The notes beneath the pieces are model-generated. The model saw nothing but the letters and a program-made list of their open reading frames with translations. It had not been told where the DNA came from and made no database searches. Positions 8,649 to 20,625 of a stretch of 64,000 nucleotides of DNA are shown in pieces. The stretch spans positions 60,177,852-60,241,851 of the forward strand of contig CM054060.1 of NCBI GenBank assembly GCA_028641055.1, written 5' to 3'. The DNA is from Alopecurus myosuroides. Taxonomy: Eukaryota; Streptophyta; Magnoliopsida; Poales; Poaceae. Each line of letters opens with the position of its first letter. Within the stretch, counting starts at the first letter, position 1. A program made the translations under genes and the position numbers.

Positions 8649-10835
8649 ATGGCTTCGAACTCGGGTAATTTTTCTATGGGCTATTCTATGTGTTATGTGT
8701 ATGTTAGTGCCATCCATGTGTGTGCTAGTACTCATATTCATGTGCTAGATTTTTTTGTTTTTGTTTTCATCTCATCATATTAGGGTTCATGCCACACCTA
8801 TGTCACTCGTTTCAATCCTATCCATGGATATGCTTGTACTAGGATTCATATGCTAGGGTTCATACTAGGGTTCATACCACTATGTTCTATCATGTTTTTG
8901 TTCATCACATGTGTTCCATCTATTCGTATGATATGCCATGATCCTCATAATCGATTAATGCTCGGGTTCCTCCACTATGATCTATTATATATTTTTTTCA
9001 TGACATATGTGCCACATATTCTTATGTTTATGCCATGTTGATGCTCACCTAGCCCTCGATATCATGACTATGACCATGAATACATATTCAAAAATTTCCA
9101 TTACTTGATCCAATTGTTCTATCATTAAGACCTAATGTGTATGATATCACTTAAATATTTTTTTACATTCTCATGATTGTTTGTATGCTTAAACACCAAA
9201 TATTTTGTTTCACATCAAACACTACTATCCACATGATATGATAATATGCAAACACCCCTCATTTTTTTTTGCTTGATAACTATTGGGCTAGTATTTCGTT
9301 TACCATGTCATTGTCCCATAGATTCATGTTTTTAAATTTTTGTTTCTCTCACATAAAACAAACGACCATGTGCACTCATTATCATATTCCATCTATATGC
9401 ATCATATATTTCAGGTGACTCTCCTCCTCATGAGGATGCCTCTCGCTCTCTCCGTCCTCGCATCCCTCGCAAGAAGAGTGCTCAAGATGTTGCTGGCTCT
9501 ACTCCCTCACGGAGATCCGCCCTTCCTATCAATCCAAAGGAACCCGTGATCAGGAACTGGGGTGGCCTTAGTACTGCTGATTTTGAGGAAGCTAGGCTGA
9601 AGTTTAACCCATATGACTTTGGTGAAAGGACATGCTCGGATAATCGGTTTTATTGCAACATGCATCAAGTAATGCATGAATTCATTCTTGGCAAGCTCCA
9701 GCACACTCATGTGGATCAACACTTCTTTGACATTGAGTATGCTCGCAACAAGTGGCCTGAAGTGATGACCATCATGGACTACCACAACCTCACTCCTCTC
9801 ATGGGTGACACACTGGCTCATCCGTTCTCTCCAGAGTTGCTCAGGGAGTTCTACTCCACCGTTCACTTCACCTCTGGTGGTCCCACGCGTCTCCCAACTA
9901 CCTTGATATGGATGAGCGGTGGCACCAAGTGTGAGGCTACCATGGATGAGTTTGGTGCTATATTGGGTATCCCCGAATACCGGTTTGACTATACATTCTA
10001 TTTCCGTGTTCATGGGGAGCCCTCCAAGATTATGAAGGCCAAGGATGGGATTCGTCATTGCTATCCCGAAGGTACCGGTTCCATGCATATTCCTAGGATC
10101 AAGTTCTTCTCTGAGCATTGGTACATGATACATGCCTTTCTTCGCAACACCATCGCCGCCAAATTCGGTGAGAAGGGCGAGGTACGCAAGTGGATGATCA
10201 ACCTCCTCTTCCACATTGAGTCTCGGATGCAAGCAAGGAAGCAGTTGGATGTACTAGACTATATGTGGAATGAGATGCAGAGTGTGGTTAAGGAGAAGAG
10301 GGTCCCCATCTATGGCTCCTACATTCAGCGTCTTATTGAGACCCGCATTCCCGAAGGTCTCCTCAACAACTATGCCAAAGTGACTCCAAAGAAGAACATT
10401 CTCATGTATGATGCTCCAGTTGAGACTGCTAATGAGCCAAGGCCTAAGCGCACCCGCACCGAGTCAGTTACTCGCCGCTCTCCTTCACCTTCTCCTGCTC
10501 CTGAGACATTTAATATTAAGAATATTCTTCAGAAGATGAACTGTTTTTTCATTGATAAGCAACATCAGGATTATGAGGCTTATCGCAAAGGGAAGGCCTC
10601 TAGTCGCCGTCAGCGCGCCATACAGACTGCTCTCAAGATTCCTCTTAGTCCTCAGAGCTCCGAAGAGGTTTCCGAGGAGAAGTGGATGTCTAAGCATACT
10701 TATTGGTGTGGAGATGATGCTTCCTCTCTCGGCTCTTTTGCGGGGCCCTACACCACCGCTGAGGCTAGTTCCAGTCAGGCTCCACACGAGGACCTCCATG
10801 AGGACGAGGATGAGGATGAGATGGGCGACGAGTGA
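8649..10835 (+). CDS. Spliced env-like accessory protein of the Sirevirus-type element
   Basis: The third gene of the element, predicted as two exons: 8649-8664 (ATG plus five codons and one base) and 9415-10835. The 750-bp intron is T-rich, begins GTAATT (8665) and ends TTTCAG (9414). Removing it keeps the frame open from the ATG to the TGA at 10833-10835, giving 478 codons; without splicing the long frame has no ATG at its start and simply stays open upstream to the acceptor. The protein has a basic, Ser/Pro-rich N-terminus, a large folded-looking middle rich in aromatic residues, a Ser/Pro and charged region, and a very acidic C-terminal tail. I see no signal peptide or membrane segment, so env-like reflects position only (Sireviruses carry an extra gene after pol); the function is unknown. 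Confidence 0.72.
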
Positions 10836-11413
10836 TCGCATTGCATTTTTCTCCCTTTTTGGTGTATGATGCCAAGGGGGAGAACCACTCACGCATTGCA
10901 TTGCATCACATGCATTCATTTGCGTCTTATCGTTGTGATTTGCTTTCTAGTTGAAACTATTTGTGTGCTTTGTGAACCTTTGTGTTATTGTAAGACTATG
11001 TTCTTAATTATCTATCGTACTCTCTATTATGTGTGTGACAATGGTTATTGAAGATCTTAGCAAGATTATCAAGTTATTTCCTCCACTCACTATTTTCCAT
11101 ATATTGAAGCCATATTGAGTGAAGTTATTATTCATAAGAAGAGTGCTATGGTAAGATCTTGCAAGAAATAAACATTATTATTCATACATGTGTATCTTCA
11201 ATGGTAAAAATCATGGATGAACTAATCTCTTGCACTTCACATAAATATGGTATAGTCTCATCATCATCATGATTATAAAATATACATGTCAATTGTTATG
11301 AGCACACAAATAGGGGGAGTACGAATACATGTTATTTCTCTCACAAATAGCCATGCAATATTATCTATTATGCAAATCCGTATGTTGTCATCAAACATCA
11401 AAAAGGGGGAGAT
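10836..11413 (+). other. 3' untranslated region with repeated polypurine tracts
   Basis: AT-rich DNA without a gene. Purine tracts of the form AAGGGGGAGA or TAGGGGGAG occur at about 10875, 11312 and 11400-11412, with a related one at 7549. The last, ending next to the 3' LTR, is the tract expected to prime plus-strand DNA synthesis. Multiple conserved tracts are a known Sirevirus trait. Confidence 0.75.
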
Positions 11414-12815
11414 TGAAAGAACATAGGTTCTAAATCCTGTTTTGAGTGTTTGATTACAACATATAGATGGACTAATGTGCTTTGCTAAGTGTACTCAGAA
11501 AACATAGTCCCGTAAATGTCTTACAAAGTTCAGCAATATGTGAGAAAATGCTACGGGAAAGTACAAGGAAGAAGTGAAAAGAAACGGCAAAAAGAAAGGA
11601 GAAAAGGAAGAAAGAAGCAGGGTGGCCGGCCTCCAGGCCGGCCTGGCCGGGCTCCAGGCCGGGCTGGCGCAGCTCCTGGCCGGCCCCACGCCGGCCCCAG
11701 GCCGGCCCCCAGGCTGGTGCGTTCGGGTGGGGGTCCGGCCTCACCCCCTCGCCCCCGCCGGCCCCAGGCCGGCCTCCAGGCCGGGGCGCCCGGGTGGGGG
11801 TCCGGCCTCCCCCTGTTCCACGCCGGCCCCAGGCCGGGTCGGCAGCCCCCCCACGCCGGCCTCCCCCTGCGCCCACACCGGCCCCAGGCCGGCCCCCAGG
11901 CCGGGGTGGGTTCTGGCCCGGCCCTGGCTGCTCCCAGGCCGGCCAGGCCGGCTCCCAGGCCGGGGTGGGACGCAGGAAAGGGGAAGACCCCCTAAAACGG
12001 CCATATTTCGACACGAGTATATATTTGGGGTCTTCACTTACCTTTGCTTCTTGTCAATCCCACTCACTCTCTCTCTCACCACCATTGATTGACCAAGCTC
12101 AAGCTCAAGAACAAGATCTCCACAAATCCCCAACCAAAGCTCGTGATACTTTGGGATTTGAAGGAGACACCCCCGATCTACAACTCCACCGAGCCGATTA
12201 GAAATCCACCCACTCATCCCATAGGGATCTTGTCATTCTTAGTTCATTGGAGCTAGGAATCTTGTTGCTCTTAGTTCATCGGAGCTCGGAGCCTTGTTGA
12301 TATCCCCGGTGCTTTTGTGCCCGTGGATCTTGCTTCTCGGAGTCTTGGCGGCTCTTGGGATTTGGTGAGGACCCTCCAATCTTGTGGAGTGTGCCTCATC
12401 CTTGTAAAGGTTCTAGTTGTCAACCTCAACGGCAACATAGTGATTCGAGTCTATCCACATCAGTGGAAGATCTCGAAGGAGATACGGTGTGGCATTTGAG
12501 GCCTACTCGGTGTTCCACTTTGGTGGCACCGCACCGCTCCAACGGAGATTAGCTTCCATTGGGAAGTGAACTTCGGGATAAATCTCCGCGTCATTGTGTT
12601 CGGTTATTCCTCAACTTACCTTTACTTGTTACTACTAGCTTAGTCATATTGTTCACCTTGTGCTAGTCGTAATTGCTCAACATATAGGATTGTCCATCTA
12701 GTTGCATACTCTAGATAATCTATATTTGAGCTTTGCCTTGTTAACTTGAAAAAGAAGTTAAAATTTGTAGTTAACCTATTCACCCCCCCCCTCTAGTTAA
12801 CCTCTCGATCCTTCA
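11414..12815 (+). repeat. 3' LTR of the Sirevirus-type element
   Basis: 1402 bp, TG..CA, near-identical to 259-1658. It is followed directly by the target duplication ATATC (12816-12820). It contains the same four 15-bp palindromes (the first at 11691-11705) and a TATA-like site at 12018-12025. This LTR also supplies the polyadenylation region of the element. Confidence 0.93.
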
Positions 12816-12820
12816 ATATC

Positions 12821-13285
12821 CAAGAGGTACAAGCGTCAAATCTCGGGGATGCCCAAGGCACCCCCTTCTTCATGAACAAAAAAATCAGGTCATATTTCAA
12901 GACACTATATTTTTATTACTTCATATATTATGTGTTATTCTCGGAGCGTCAGTTATTGTTGCTTTTAGTTTTGTTTTTTGTTTGTTTGCGGTAGCATATG
13001 GTTGGATATCAACTATAAACCACAACTTCTATTCATCTGATCCTAGTTTATGCATTACTCGTTTGATATCAACTATAAACCACAACTTTTATTCATTTGA
13101 TCCTAGTTTATGCATTACTCGTTTGATATCAACTATAAACCACAACTTTTATTCATCTGATCCTAGTTTACATGTTTTAAATTATTATTTCATCAAGATT
13201 ATGTTGGTAGCATGTCACTTTAAAAATTATATTATTTTTATCGTTTACCTACTCGAGGACGAGCAACAACTAAGCTTGGGGATGT
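12821..13285 (+). other. 3' interior of the older gypsy-like element, right part
   Basis: Continuation of 1-258 after removal of the copia insertion. It ends with a purine-rich tract (TAAGCTTGGGGATGT, 13271-13285) immediately before an LTR, the usual polypurine-tract position in Triticeae gypsy elements. It contains the 60-bp tandem repeat listed separately. No coding sequence seen. Confidence 0.65.
13005..13170 (+). repeat. 60-bp tandem repeat, almost three copies
   Basis: Units starting GATATCAACTATAAACCACA recur every 60 bases (near 13005, 13065 and 13125) with only one or two mismatches; the third copy is cut short near 13170. It lies in the untranslated 3' interior of the older element, a little over 100 bp before its polypurine tract. 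Confidence 0.9.
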
Positions 13286-14757
13286 TGATACGTCCATAAC
13301 GTATCTATAATTTTTTATGGTTTTATGCTAATCTTATGCTTTTGACACTTGTTTTTATATAAAGTTTATGATTTATTTGGACTAACCTATTAATAGTTCC
13401 AAGAGTGCATAATGTTCTTGTTTTACTCTTTGATGTGTAGGAATTATCAAAAATACAAAAGGAAACCTTGTTGGAGTCGAATTGGGACTTTCCAGAAATT
13501 TGTTCCAGAACCATTTTTGAAGATTGTCACATTACGGGTCGAAGACGGCGTCAAACGGAAATCTCCCCGAAGACAAAACTGTGGGGAATTTCGCGAGGAA
13601 CGTTCTGGACTTAAAATTCGCCTGATTCCGAGTCCGTATGGACGAGATGCACCAATTTACTTCAGCCCTAGATGGGATGACGGGATTCCGGGAGATTCCG
13701 GAGGATATATAAAGGGAGGAAACGTAGCTCCTGGAGAACTCTTCCACCCACGAATGGCAGCAACCAAAGGCCACATTTTTCCCTCCCCCATGGATCCCAC
13801 CTCCAGGAGGAGAGCTCCCAATAATCCATGAAGGAAGGGGGCTAAGGGGCGGCGCTCCCCAAGGATGCCGGCAGCAGGAACGGAACTCCCCACGCCGCCG
13901 CCGCCATGCGCTCCTTGCCGCCCCTTTCACCGCCTTCACCAACACCCCCATCATCATCTCCTCCATATCTACAACGGTCCACTCTCCCACAAAGATCTGT
14001 AATCACCTATGTAAACATGGTGTTTAACGTTATAAATTATTTGCAGACGATCTATTGCGTGTATGTCATGTTTGTGTAGTTCCCTTTTGTAATATGATTG
14101 ATTGTTGAATCTCTATGAATGGTTTGAGATATATATTGAATTTTTTACAGTCCTATGGTGCCAATCATATGTTTATGCGCGCATGGATCACATCATACGG
14201 TTTGTAGTATGTGGAGAAATATAGAGGGAGAGCTGCTTGAGTGAGAGAAACATGAGCCCTAATCTAGTGATTGAAGCATATGGAATAAAGAGAACCTTTT
14301 TATTTTAATGCTATGGTTGGGTATCTTCTAGTAATTATGATGTTTTCTAGAGTTTCAATCATAAGTACTTGCAATCATTGGATAGTGAGAGCTTGTTAGC
14401 TTTGCCTCTCCCACATAAAAGAGAAATATCAACCTTGTATTTGACTATTTGATCATGGATAAATCCATCACAACTACCACCACTTTTCCACACTCATGGT
14501 GTTACTTAGTATATTTTATTCTTGCAGCACTAACATTTACTTTCTTGTATTTATTATCTTGCAAATCTATCTCTCATGCCCATATAATTGCTCTAGTATT
14601 ATTTCATAGAAAAAGTAAACGTTTAGTGTGCGTAGAGTTGTATCAGTAGTTGATAGAACTTGAGAGAACATTTATTCTACCTTTAGCTCCTCGTTGGGTT
14701 AGACACTCTTACTTATCGAAAAGTCTACACACGATCCCATATACTTGTGGGATATCA
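13286..14757 (+). repeat. LTR (3') of the older gypsy-like element
   Basis: 1472 bp, beginning TGATACGTCC and ending GGGATATCA, so the two ends are inverted (TGATA/TATCA). A TATA box (ATATATAAAGG, about 13705-13715) and a following GC-rich leader fit an LTR promoter. The polypurine tract ends at 13285. The partner 5' LTR lies outside the window, so the target duplication cannot be checked. Start and end motifs are typical of a large Triticeae gypsy group. Confidence 0.75.
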
Positions 14758-15399
14758 GCCGCCGCCTCCTCCCGTTTGTCGGGTCAAGGTTTTCGTCTGC
14801 TCAGCTCGTCCAGACCATGTTAACTTCTCTGTCTGCTCAGCTCATAAGCGTAGGACGCTAGTCACTGCATCAAGGCACTCGCCAGCAAGCTGGCCTTGAA
14901 GCTTTGTTTTGTGTAGAGGATCCTCGTCGTTCCTTGGTCTTGAAGCTTTGTTTTTCTAGTGAACGAAGAAGGTTTGGTTGACCCTCTCTGGCCGACATGT
15001 TTCCGCCGCCTCCGGTAGCCCCGTCACACGAGCTGCCCGCTGGAGGTATTCTCGAGGCCACTTCCATGGCATTGCCACATAAAGCGCTTGCTGAGGCCGT
15101 CCTTTCTCGCTGCAGGTTAGATGCTTCGCACTCGCCACTTCCGCAAGCTGGTCAGAGGTGTTGTTTTTTACAGAGAGGCCGGAGGTGGCATTTCCCACAA
15201 AGTGTGCAATGAGGAGAATGTGCTAGAGAAGACAGATCCTTGTCCGCTTCGTCCATCTTCAGCATGAACCTGTAACGACCACTCTGCTGCAGTGGACAAT
15301 CTAGATTTCGAGGAGGGATGGGAGCATGTGGGTCGGGTGCGCCACTTTAGCCGGGGTGCTCCTCCCCGAGCCGTCGAGAGAAGGTCCCAAGCATAGCGT
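14758..15399. other. Unassigned decayed DNA
   Basis: No gene, RNA or element end recognised. Short frames are present, but none resembles a known family. It may be the upstream part of the gag-like relic that follows. Confidence 0.4.
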
Positions 15400-16395
15400 T
15401 GCCTTCAGGTGCTGGGCTCGAGGAAGGTGCTTTCATTGCCTCGAGTGTGGGCACTAGTAAGAGAATACCGTGAGCCATTCAGATACATTCATTGTCGTTG
15501 TGCTAGTCATCGGGAGAATATATGTCATGCTCATTCTCCGGTTGCTCGCGTTCGCTCTCCAGCCGCTCGAGCTTGCTTTCCGGTCACTCGCGTTTTGGCG
15601 AAGACGCAACCCGTCCTTCCAGCCTTGTGCTTCACTGACCAAGTGTTGGGTGGAGGTCGTGGGCCATTTGTCGGTGCCGCAGAGGTCCCCATACGGGTGT
15701 TGGAAGGATTCTGATGTCCACGCCTTTTGATCTCTGCTTTAGAGTCCGATTTTTCCTAGTTGTGCATAGAGCTCCTTCGGGCAGTTGAGATGCTTCGTGC
15801 TGAGCTTCGCGACGCTCTCGTCAAGCTTCAGGTTACGTCAGTTGTTTCTTTGTTGCATGAGCTTTAGTTGTTACCTTTGATGAAAGGGTTGAATGCATCT
15901 TTGGAGATTTTTCTCCTCATCGTCTGCATGGTACCTCGTCTGTTCTTGGGAGTATAGGCATCACATAAGTTGTGGATCCGGTTATGCAGATTATGCCGAT
16001 GGTGAAGGAGCTTTCTGAGCTATGGTGATGCCGATAGAGCTGGGTTCATTGGAGTTCTTGGTGGTGGACATGGCGTCCTCACCACCACCTTCAGAGCCTG
16101 CCAGCCGCCTGCCTCTATTGACAGTGGGGTTCGGTTGCTTCTGTTGCTCTCTCATCTTTGAGTGACGAGGTTGATAAGACAGGTTCGTTCGCACCTAATG
16201 CCGAGGATCTCTTTGCAAAATTGATTTGCGGATTGTTCGTGGATTTGGAGCCGGTTTTCCCTAGATATGGCAAGGATATTTCTTGCGTCTCGGCGAGGAA
16301 GCCTTCGGAGAGTGTAATCGTGAAGTGGAGAGGTGTCTCAGGAGGACAAAAAAAGAGATCGGCGTCACAAGAAAAGGTTTCATTTTTTGCTTGAT
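15400..16395 (+). pseudogene. Decayed zinc-knuckle gag-like gene relic
   Basis: Around 15425-15530 the plus strand reads as two successive CCHC-like knuckles (CFHCLECGH, later IHCRCASHRE with a following C-H), broken by two adjacent stop codons and frame changes. A second recognisable stretch at 16160-16390 is an acidic, Leu-rich segment resembling the C-terminal region of grass gag-like or ORF1-type zinc-knuckle proteins. Many stops lie between. It is probably a remnant of an old LINE or retrotransposon ORF1; no function remains. Confidence 0.4.
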
Positions 16396-16697
16396 TGATG
16401 GGCCCATTTTGGATTGTCGTGTTGCCAGTTCGTGATTGTAGTAGGTTCGGCAAATTTGTTGGTGGTCGGTGGTCGGTTTCTTGTGGTTATGGTTTTGTTT
16501 TAACAGTTTTCATCTGGTTTTACGTTAATTAACCATATATACAACTCTCTGTGTATCAATTAATTAATATATTGGTGCAAAACTTTTGCCCCTGTTTGAA
16601 GAAACATACTACCCGAAGGATTCGTTGCGCTTTGGTTGAACAGATTGCATTATAGAAACATTGTTTTGCCTAAATGGCTGCAATATGTTCATTAAAA
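16396..16697. other. Host flank of the LINE insertion
   Basis: AT-rich DNA without a gene. It ends at the LINE target site; the sequence continues at 22819 once the LINE is removed. Confidence 0.5.
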
Positions 16698-16713
16698 TCT
16701 CACACGTCTTATT
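16698..16713. repeat. Target-site duplication of LINE 1, left copy
   Basis: TCTCACACGTCTTATT at 16698-16713 is repeated exactly at 22803-22818. A long perfect duplication with a short A-tail (T run on this strand at 16712-16718) is the mark of target-primed reverse transcription. Confidence 0.9.
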
Positions 16714-16988
16714 TTTTTAGACTAAAAGGGGTACACCCCCGGTTTCATTGAAACCAAAAGCAGCCAACATGCAGTTAAGTTTTACAGACCACGAGCAACG
16801 CCCACTCGGCGAGCTAGTTTAAAGGAGAGCACACGCTCACAGGGGGGAGAGAAAAGAAACATCAGACAATCCAATCAGCTCCACAAAATGAGATCCTAAC
16901 AGCATCGAAGGCAGGGATTTAGCCCAGAACTTGGCGAGGACACGCTTGCATGTGGCTTCCTGGGCAGCATCCAGCTCCGGGAGAACCA

Positions 16989-19900
16989 TCACCTCCAGGC
17001 AATCCGAAGGAGCTCCCCACGGCATTTGTTCATCTTCAGGATGATCTCGGCCAGAATCGGTGCAGAGGAGGAAGGAGCCAAGACCTTCCATTGCTCCAGC
17101 TCTTCCACTGCTCTTCTCCAGACGTCCCGAACACCTGGCCAGACGAGTCCCTGAAAATACATGGCATTTCTAAGTTTCCAAATAGCCCAAAGGACAGCAG
17201 CACATGTAGTATTAATATGTGAGTTCTTCTTCTCACTAATCCACCATCTAGCTACGCTTTCAAAACAAGAACCAACAGTTACACCCAGGAAAGCAGATAC
17301 AACAGGCCAAACCAGGCGAGCCACAAAACATTCAAAGAACAGGTGGTGGCAGGTTTCCATTTTAGCACAGAACAAACAAGAACCGTCTGAAACTGGACGA
17401 CGTTTAGACAAGTTGTCTCTAGTTAGAATGCGGTTATTGGATAGGAGCCAGAGGAACACATGTAACCGTGGCTGAACTCTAAGACCCCAGACAGCTGGAG
17501 TGTGCAATGGCACAATTCCCCTGTTGTTAACAAAACCATAAAAGGATCTAACATGTAAACACCAGAAGAGTGGAACATCCACATGGGTACATCCTCTTCT
17601 TCAGTCAATACCACTGTGTTAAAAAGTTGGGAGAGCTCTAACCACAAAGCAAAACCTTCAGGGAAAACATTTCTCCGGAAGGTGAGTTTCAGTTCACCAT
17701 CTTGGTAAGCCTGAGCTACTGTTATGTCTTGCTCATTAGATATTTCAAACAAGCTCCAGTAATAAACAACAAGGCTGCAGTTACCAATCCACACATCACT
17801 CCAGAACTTTGTTTTCCTACCATTACCCACCTTCCATCTATAGCCACACTTGGCAGCTCTAGCAGCCCACATCACTCCCTTCGAGAAGGGAGAGCAGATA
17901 TTGGGAACAGAGGAGAAAACATTTGGATCAGGGTCATACTTGAAATCCACTATTTTTTTCCAAATTTTTTCTGAGTCATTGTGGTATCTCTTAATCCAGG
18001 AGGCCATTAAGCACAAGTTAAAGTCTCCTAGGTTCTGGACACCTAGCCCTCCAAATTCTTTTTTCATGGAGACCAAGCCCCAATTAGCTAGGTGATATTT
18101 CTTATTATTCTCAGAGTCACTCCATAGGAAGTGGGCCATCTGAGAATTAATGGCTTTAATAGTCCATTTTGGAAACTTAATAACTGAGAGTAGGTACATA
18201 GGTATGCTAGCCAGGCATGCTTTTAGAAGCACTAACCTACTTTGATAGCTAAGGAGCTTACCTCTCCACCCAGCAAACCTTTTAAAGGTTTTATCAACAA
18301 GGGGTTGTAAATCCTCCTTTCTTAACTTGGTATAGTGGAGTGGCACACCAAGGTACTTACAGGGGAAATCTGCTATTTTACAACAAAAAATCTGAGCAAA
18401 TAGGTTCTTTTGATCCACATCCACATGAACATACATAAGGTCATACTTATGGTAATTAATTCTCATGCCAGACATTTGTTGAAAACAGGCCAAGATCCAT
18501 TTCAGGTTCCTAGCAAAATCCACATTAGCTTCAAGGAAAAGAATTGTGTCATCAGCATACTGCAGGCTAATGATCCCACCAGGGATCACTTGAGGAAGGA
18601 GGCCTTGAATTAAGCCACCAGCAGCAGCTTTAGACAACATTTTAGAAAATACATCCCCCACAAGATTAAACAGGATAGGGGAACATGGGTCACCTTGTTT
18701 GAGACATTTGCCTACTTTAAAGTAGGAGCTATTAGTGTCATTAATCCTAACACAAAGAGAAGCCCCCACCAGAAGATTTTTAATCCAAGTCCTAAAAAGA
18801 GGACCAAAACCTCTAGATGAAAGCATTTCATCCAGGAAACCCCAATCAACTCTGTCATAGGCCTTTTCATAGTCTAGTTTTAAGATAAGGGCAGGACCCC
18901 CCCTGGAATGTGCTGCATGGATGAGCTCTTGAGATGAAACCACACTTTCCAGAATGAACCTACCTTTAATAAAGGCAGTTTGGTTGGGAGAGATTAATCT
19001 ACTGCCAACCAAAGAGAGCCTATTAGTAATTGCTTTTGAAATAATTTTCAGACTGCAGTTAACCAAGCTAATAGGCCTAAACTTTTTCATATCTCTAGCT
19101 TCAGGCTCCTTAGGAATCAAAGTCACAATGGCATAATTAAGCCTGGCAACAGGCAAATTACCAAGATCAAAGTCCTTAACTAAAGCCATGAAGTCATCTT
19201 TAATGGCTTCCCAAAACTTTTGATTAAAAAGGAAGGAGAACCCATCAGGGCCAGGAGCTCCATTGGCATAAGAGCCAAAAACAACATCCTTAATTTCTTC
19301 CTCAGAAAAAGGTTTCTGGAGCATAAGATTTTCATCAGAGTTAACCATGTCCTCATGATCCCAAAAGCCTTCTCCTAAGGCAAGGTTCATCCGAGATTCA
19401 GCAGCAAACAGAGACTTATAGAAGTCCACTGCCACCTTAAGCATATCACTGGTTTGGTCAACAGGGCCATCAGGTCCATCAAGGATAGCAAGTTATTTCT
19501 TCCTTCTTCTCTGATTGGCAACAACATGGAAATAGGAAGTATTCCTATCACCTTCCTTGATAAACTTGTCCCTACATCTCTGCCAGGCTTTAGTTTCTTC
19601 TCATTTGAGTAGTCTATCCTGGTCACACCTAATCTGTTTGAGTCTAGTCTTTTCTTGATCAGAAAGGAGGTTGGATTCAGAGAAGGTATCCAAGATGTCA
19701 AATTCCTAGATAAGATCATTCCTCTCCTTTCTATTGGCAGCATCAATGTTAATGCTCCACCCTTTACAGTTTTTCCTAAGATTCCTCAGCTTGAACTGGC
19801 ACCTATCAATAGGAGAGGTCAAAGCACATGGAAGAGCCCACACTTTTTTAACTAGGTCATGGAATTTTGGATATTCTAGCCACCACTTCTCAAACCTGAA

Positions 19901-20625
19901 TAGTCTAGGAGGTGGAGGGGCATCAGAGCCAGTGTCCAGCAAGAGGGGGTATGGTCACTGATTGGTTTTGTCAAGGCCCTTACAGTAGTGAGAGGGTATT
20001 TGCCATCCCATTCAGTGCTAGCCAGGACCCTATCCAAAGTAGCCATAATGGGGTCATCTTGGTTATTAGACCAAGTATACCTCCTACTAGCAAGCTCATA
20101 GTTAATCAGAGCCCAGGAATTGATCCAGTCATTAAACAAATAGGCCCAGTTAACATTAACTGTCCCATTGTTTTTCTTAGAGGCATTCCTAACAAGATTA
20201 AAATCTCCACCTAGTAAAGTAGGTAGGGAGCTTTTATCCATGATATCATGCAATTCAGCAATGAATTGCACCTTAAAATCATAGTAAGGAGTGCCATAAA
20301 CCACAACTAGCTTCCAGGAGAAGTTATCCATAAGGTTCCTGACACTCACAGAGACACATAATTCAAAACAAGTATGAGATAAAATTTCAAACTTGTCCTT
20401 TCTAAATCCCACCAAGATACCACCAGCAGTACCTTTAGCAGGAAGGGAGATCCAGGAAAACTCCCAAGGTTCAGAAATAAAATTCAGAAAATTGGAAGGG
20501 AAAGTCATCTTCTTAGTCTCCTAAATCCCCACAAAATCCAACTTATTTTTAAAAATAAAATCAGCTAAGGCTTGTTTGCGTCCAGGTCTCATTGGGCCTC
20601 TACTATTCCAAAGCCCTCCTATCAT
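16989..20625 (-). pseudogene. LINE 1 ORF2 (endonuclease / reverse transcriptase), broken
   Basis: ORF2 would nick target DNA and copy the LINE RNA in place. The endonuclease domain starts at the ATG at 20623-20625 (MIGGLWNSRG) and runs to about 19880, with LGGDFNLV and SDHTP motifs. The RT domain is open over 17423-19444 with TLIPKE, NQTAFIKGR, KAYDRV and YADDTILFLE (near residue 299 of that piece). A zf-RVT segment (C-x2-C .. H-x4-C pattern) is at 16989-17582. Lesions: a stop at 20521-20523 in the endonuclease, a one-base shift near 19945 in a C run, several stops between 19445 and 19700, and a frameshift near 17560. No RNase H domain is seen at the C-terminus. Confidence 0.88.

Larger units (their letters stand above)
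259..12815 (+). mobile_element. Complete Ty1/copia retrotransposon, Sirevirus type (Maximus-like)
   Basis: A 12.56-kb element bounded by two TG..CA LTRs (259-1658 and 11414-12815) and by the perfect 5-bp duplication ATATC (254-258 and 12816-12820). Order: LTR, primer-binding site, gag, pol (protease, integrase, reverse transcriptase, RNase H: copia order), GC-rich block, spliced env-like gene, several polypurine tracts, LTR. A long gag with a coiled-coil-like tail, an extra gene after pol, repeated polypurine tracts and palindrome-rich LTRs are features known for Sireviruses; Maximus is the Triticeae member this resembles, but the family name was not checked. The LTRs differ at about 8 substitutions in 1.4 kb by eye, so the insertion is recent. 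Pol is fully open; gag may have a small lesion at its start. Confidence 0.9.

Noticed and set aside
9546..10835. Treating the env-like gene as starting at 9546
   Set aside because: That position is GTG, and the frame stays open upstream to a good splice acceptor at 9414; a spliced start at 8649 explains it better.
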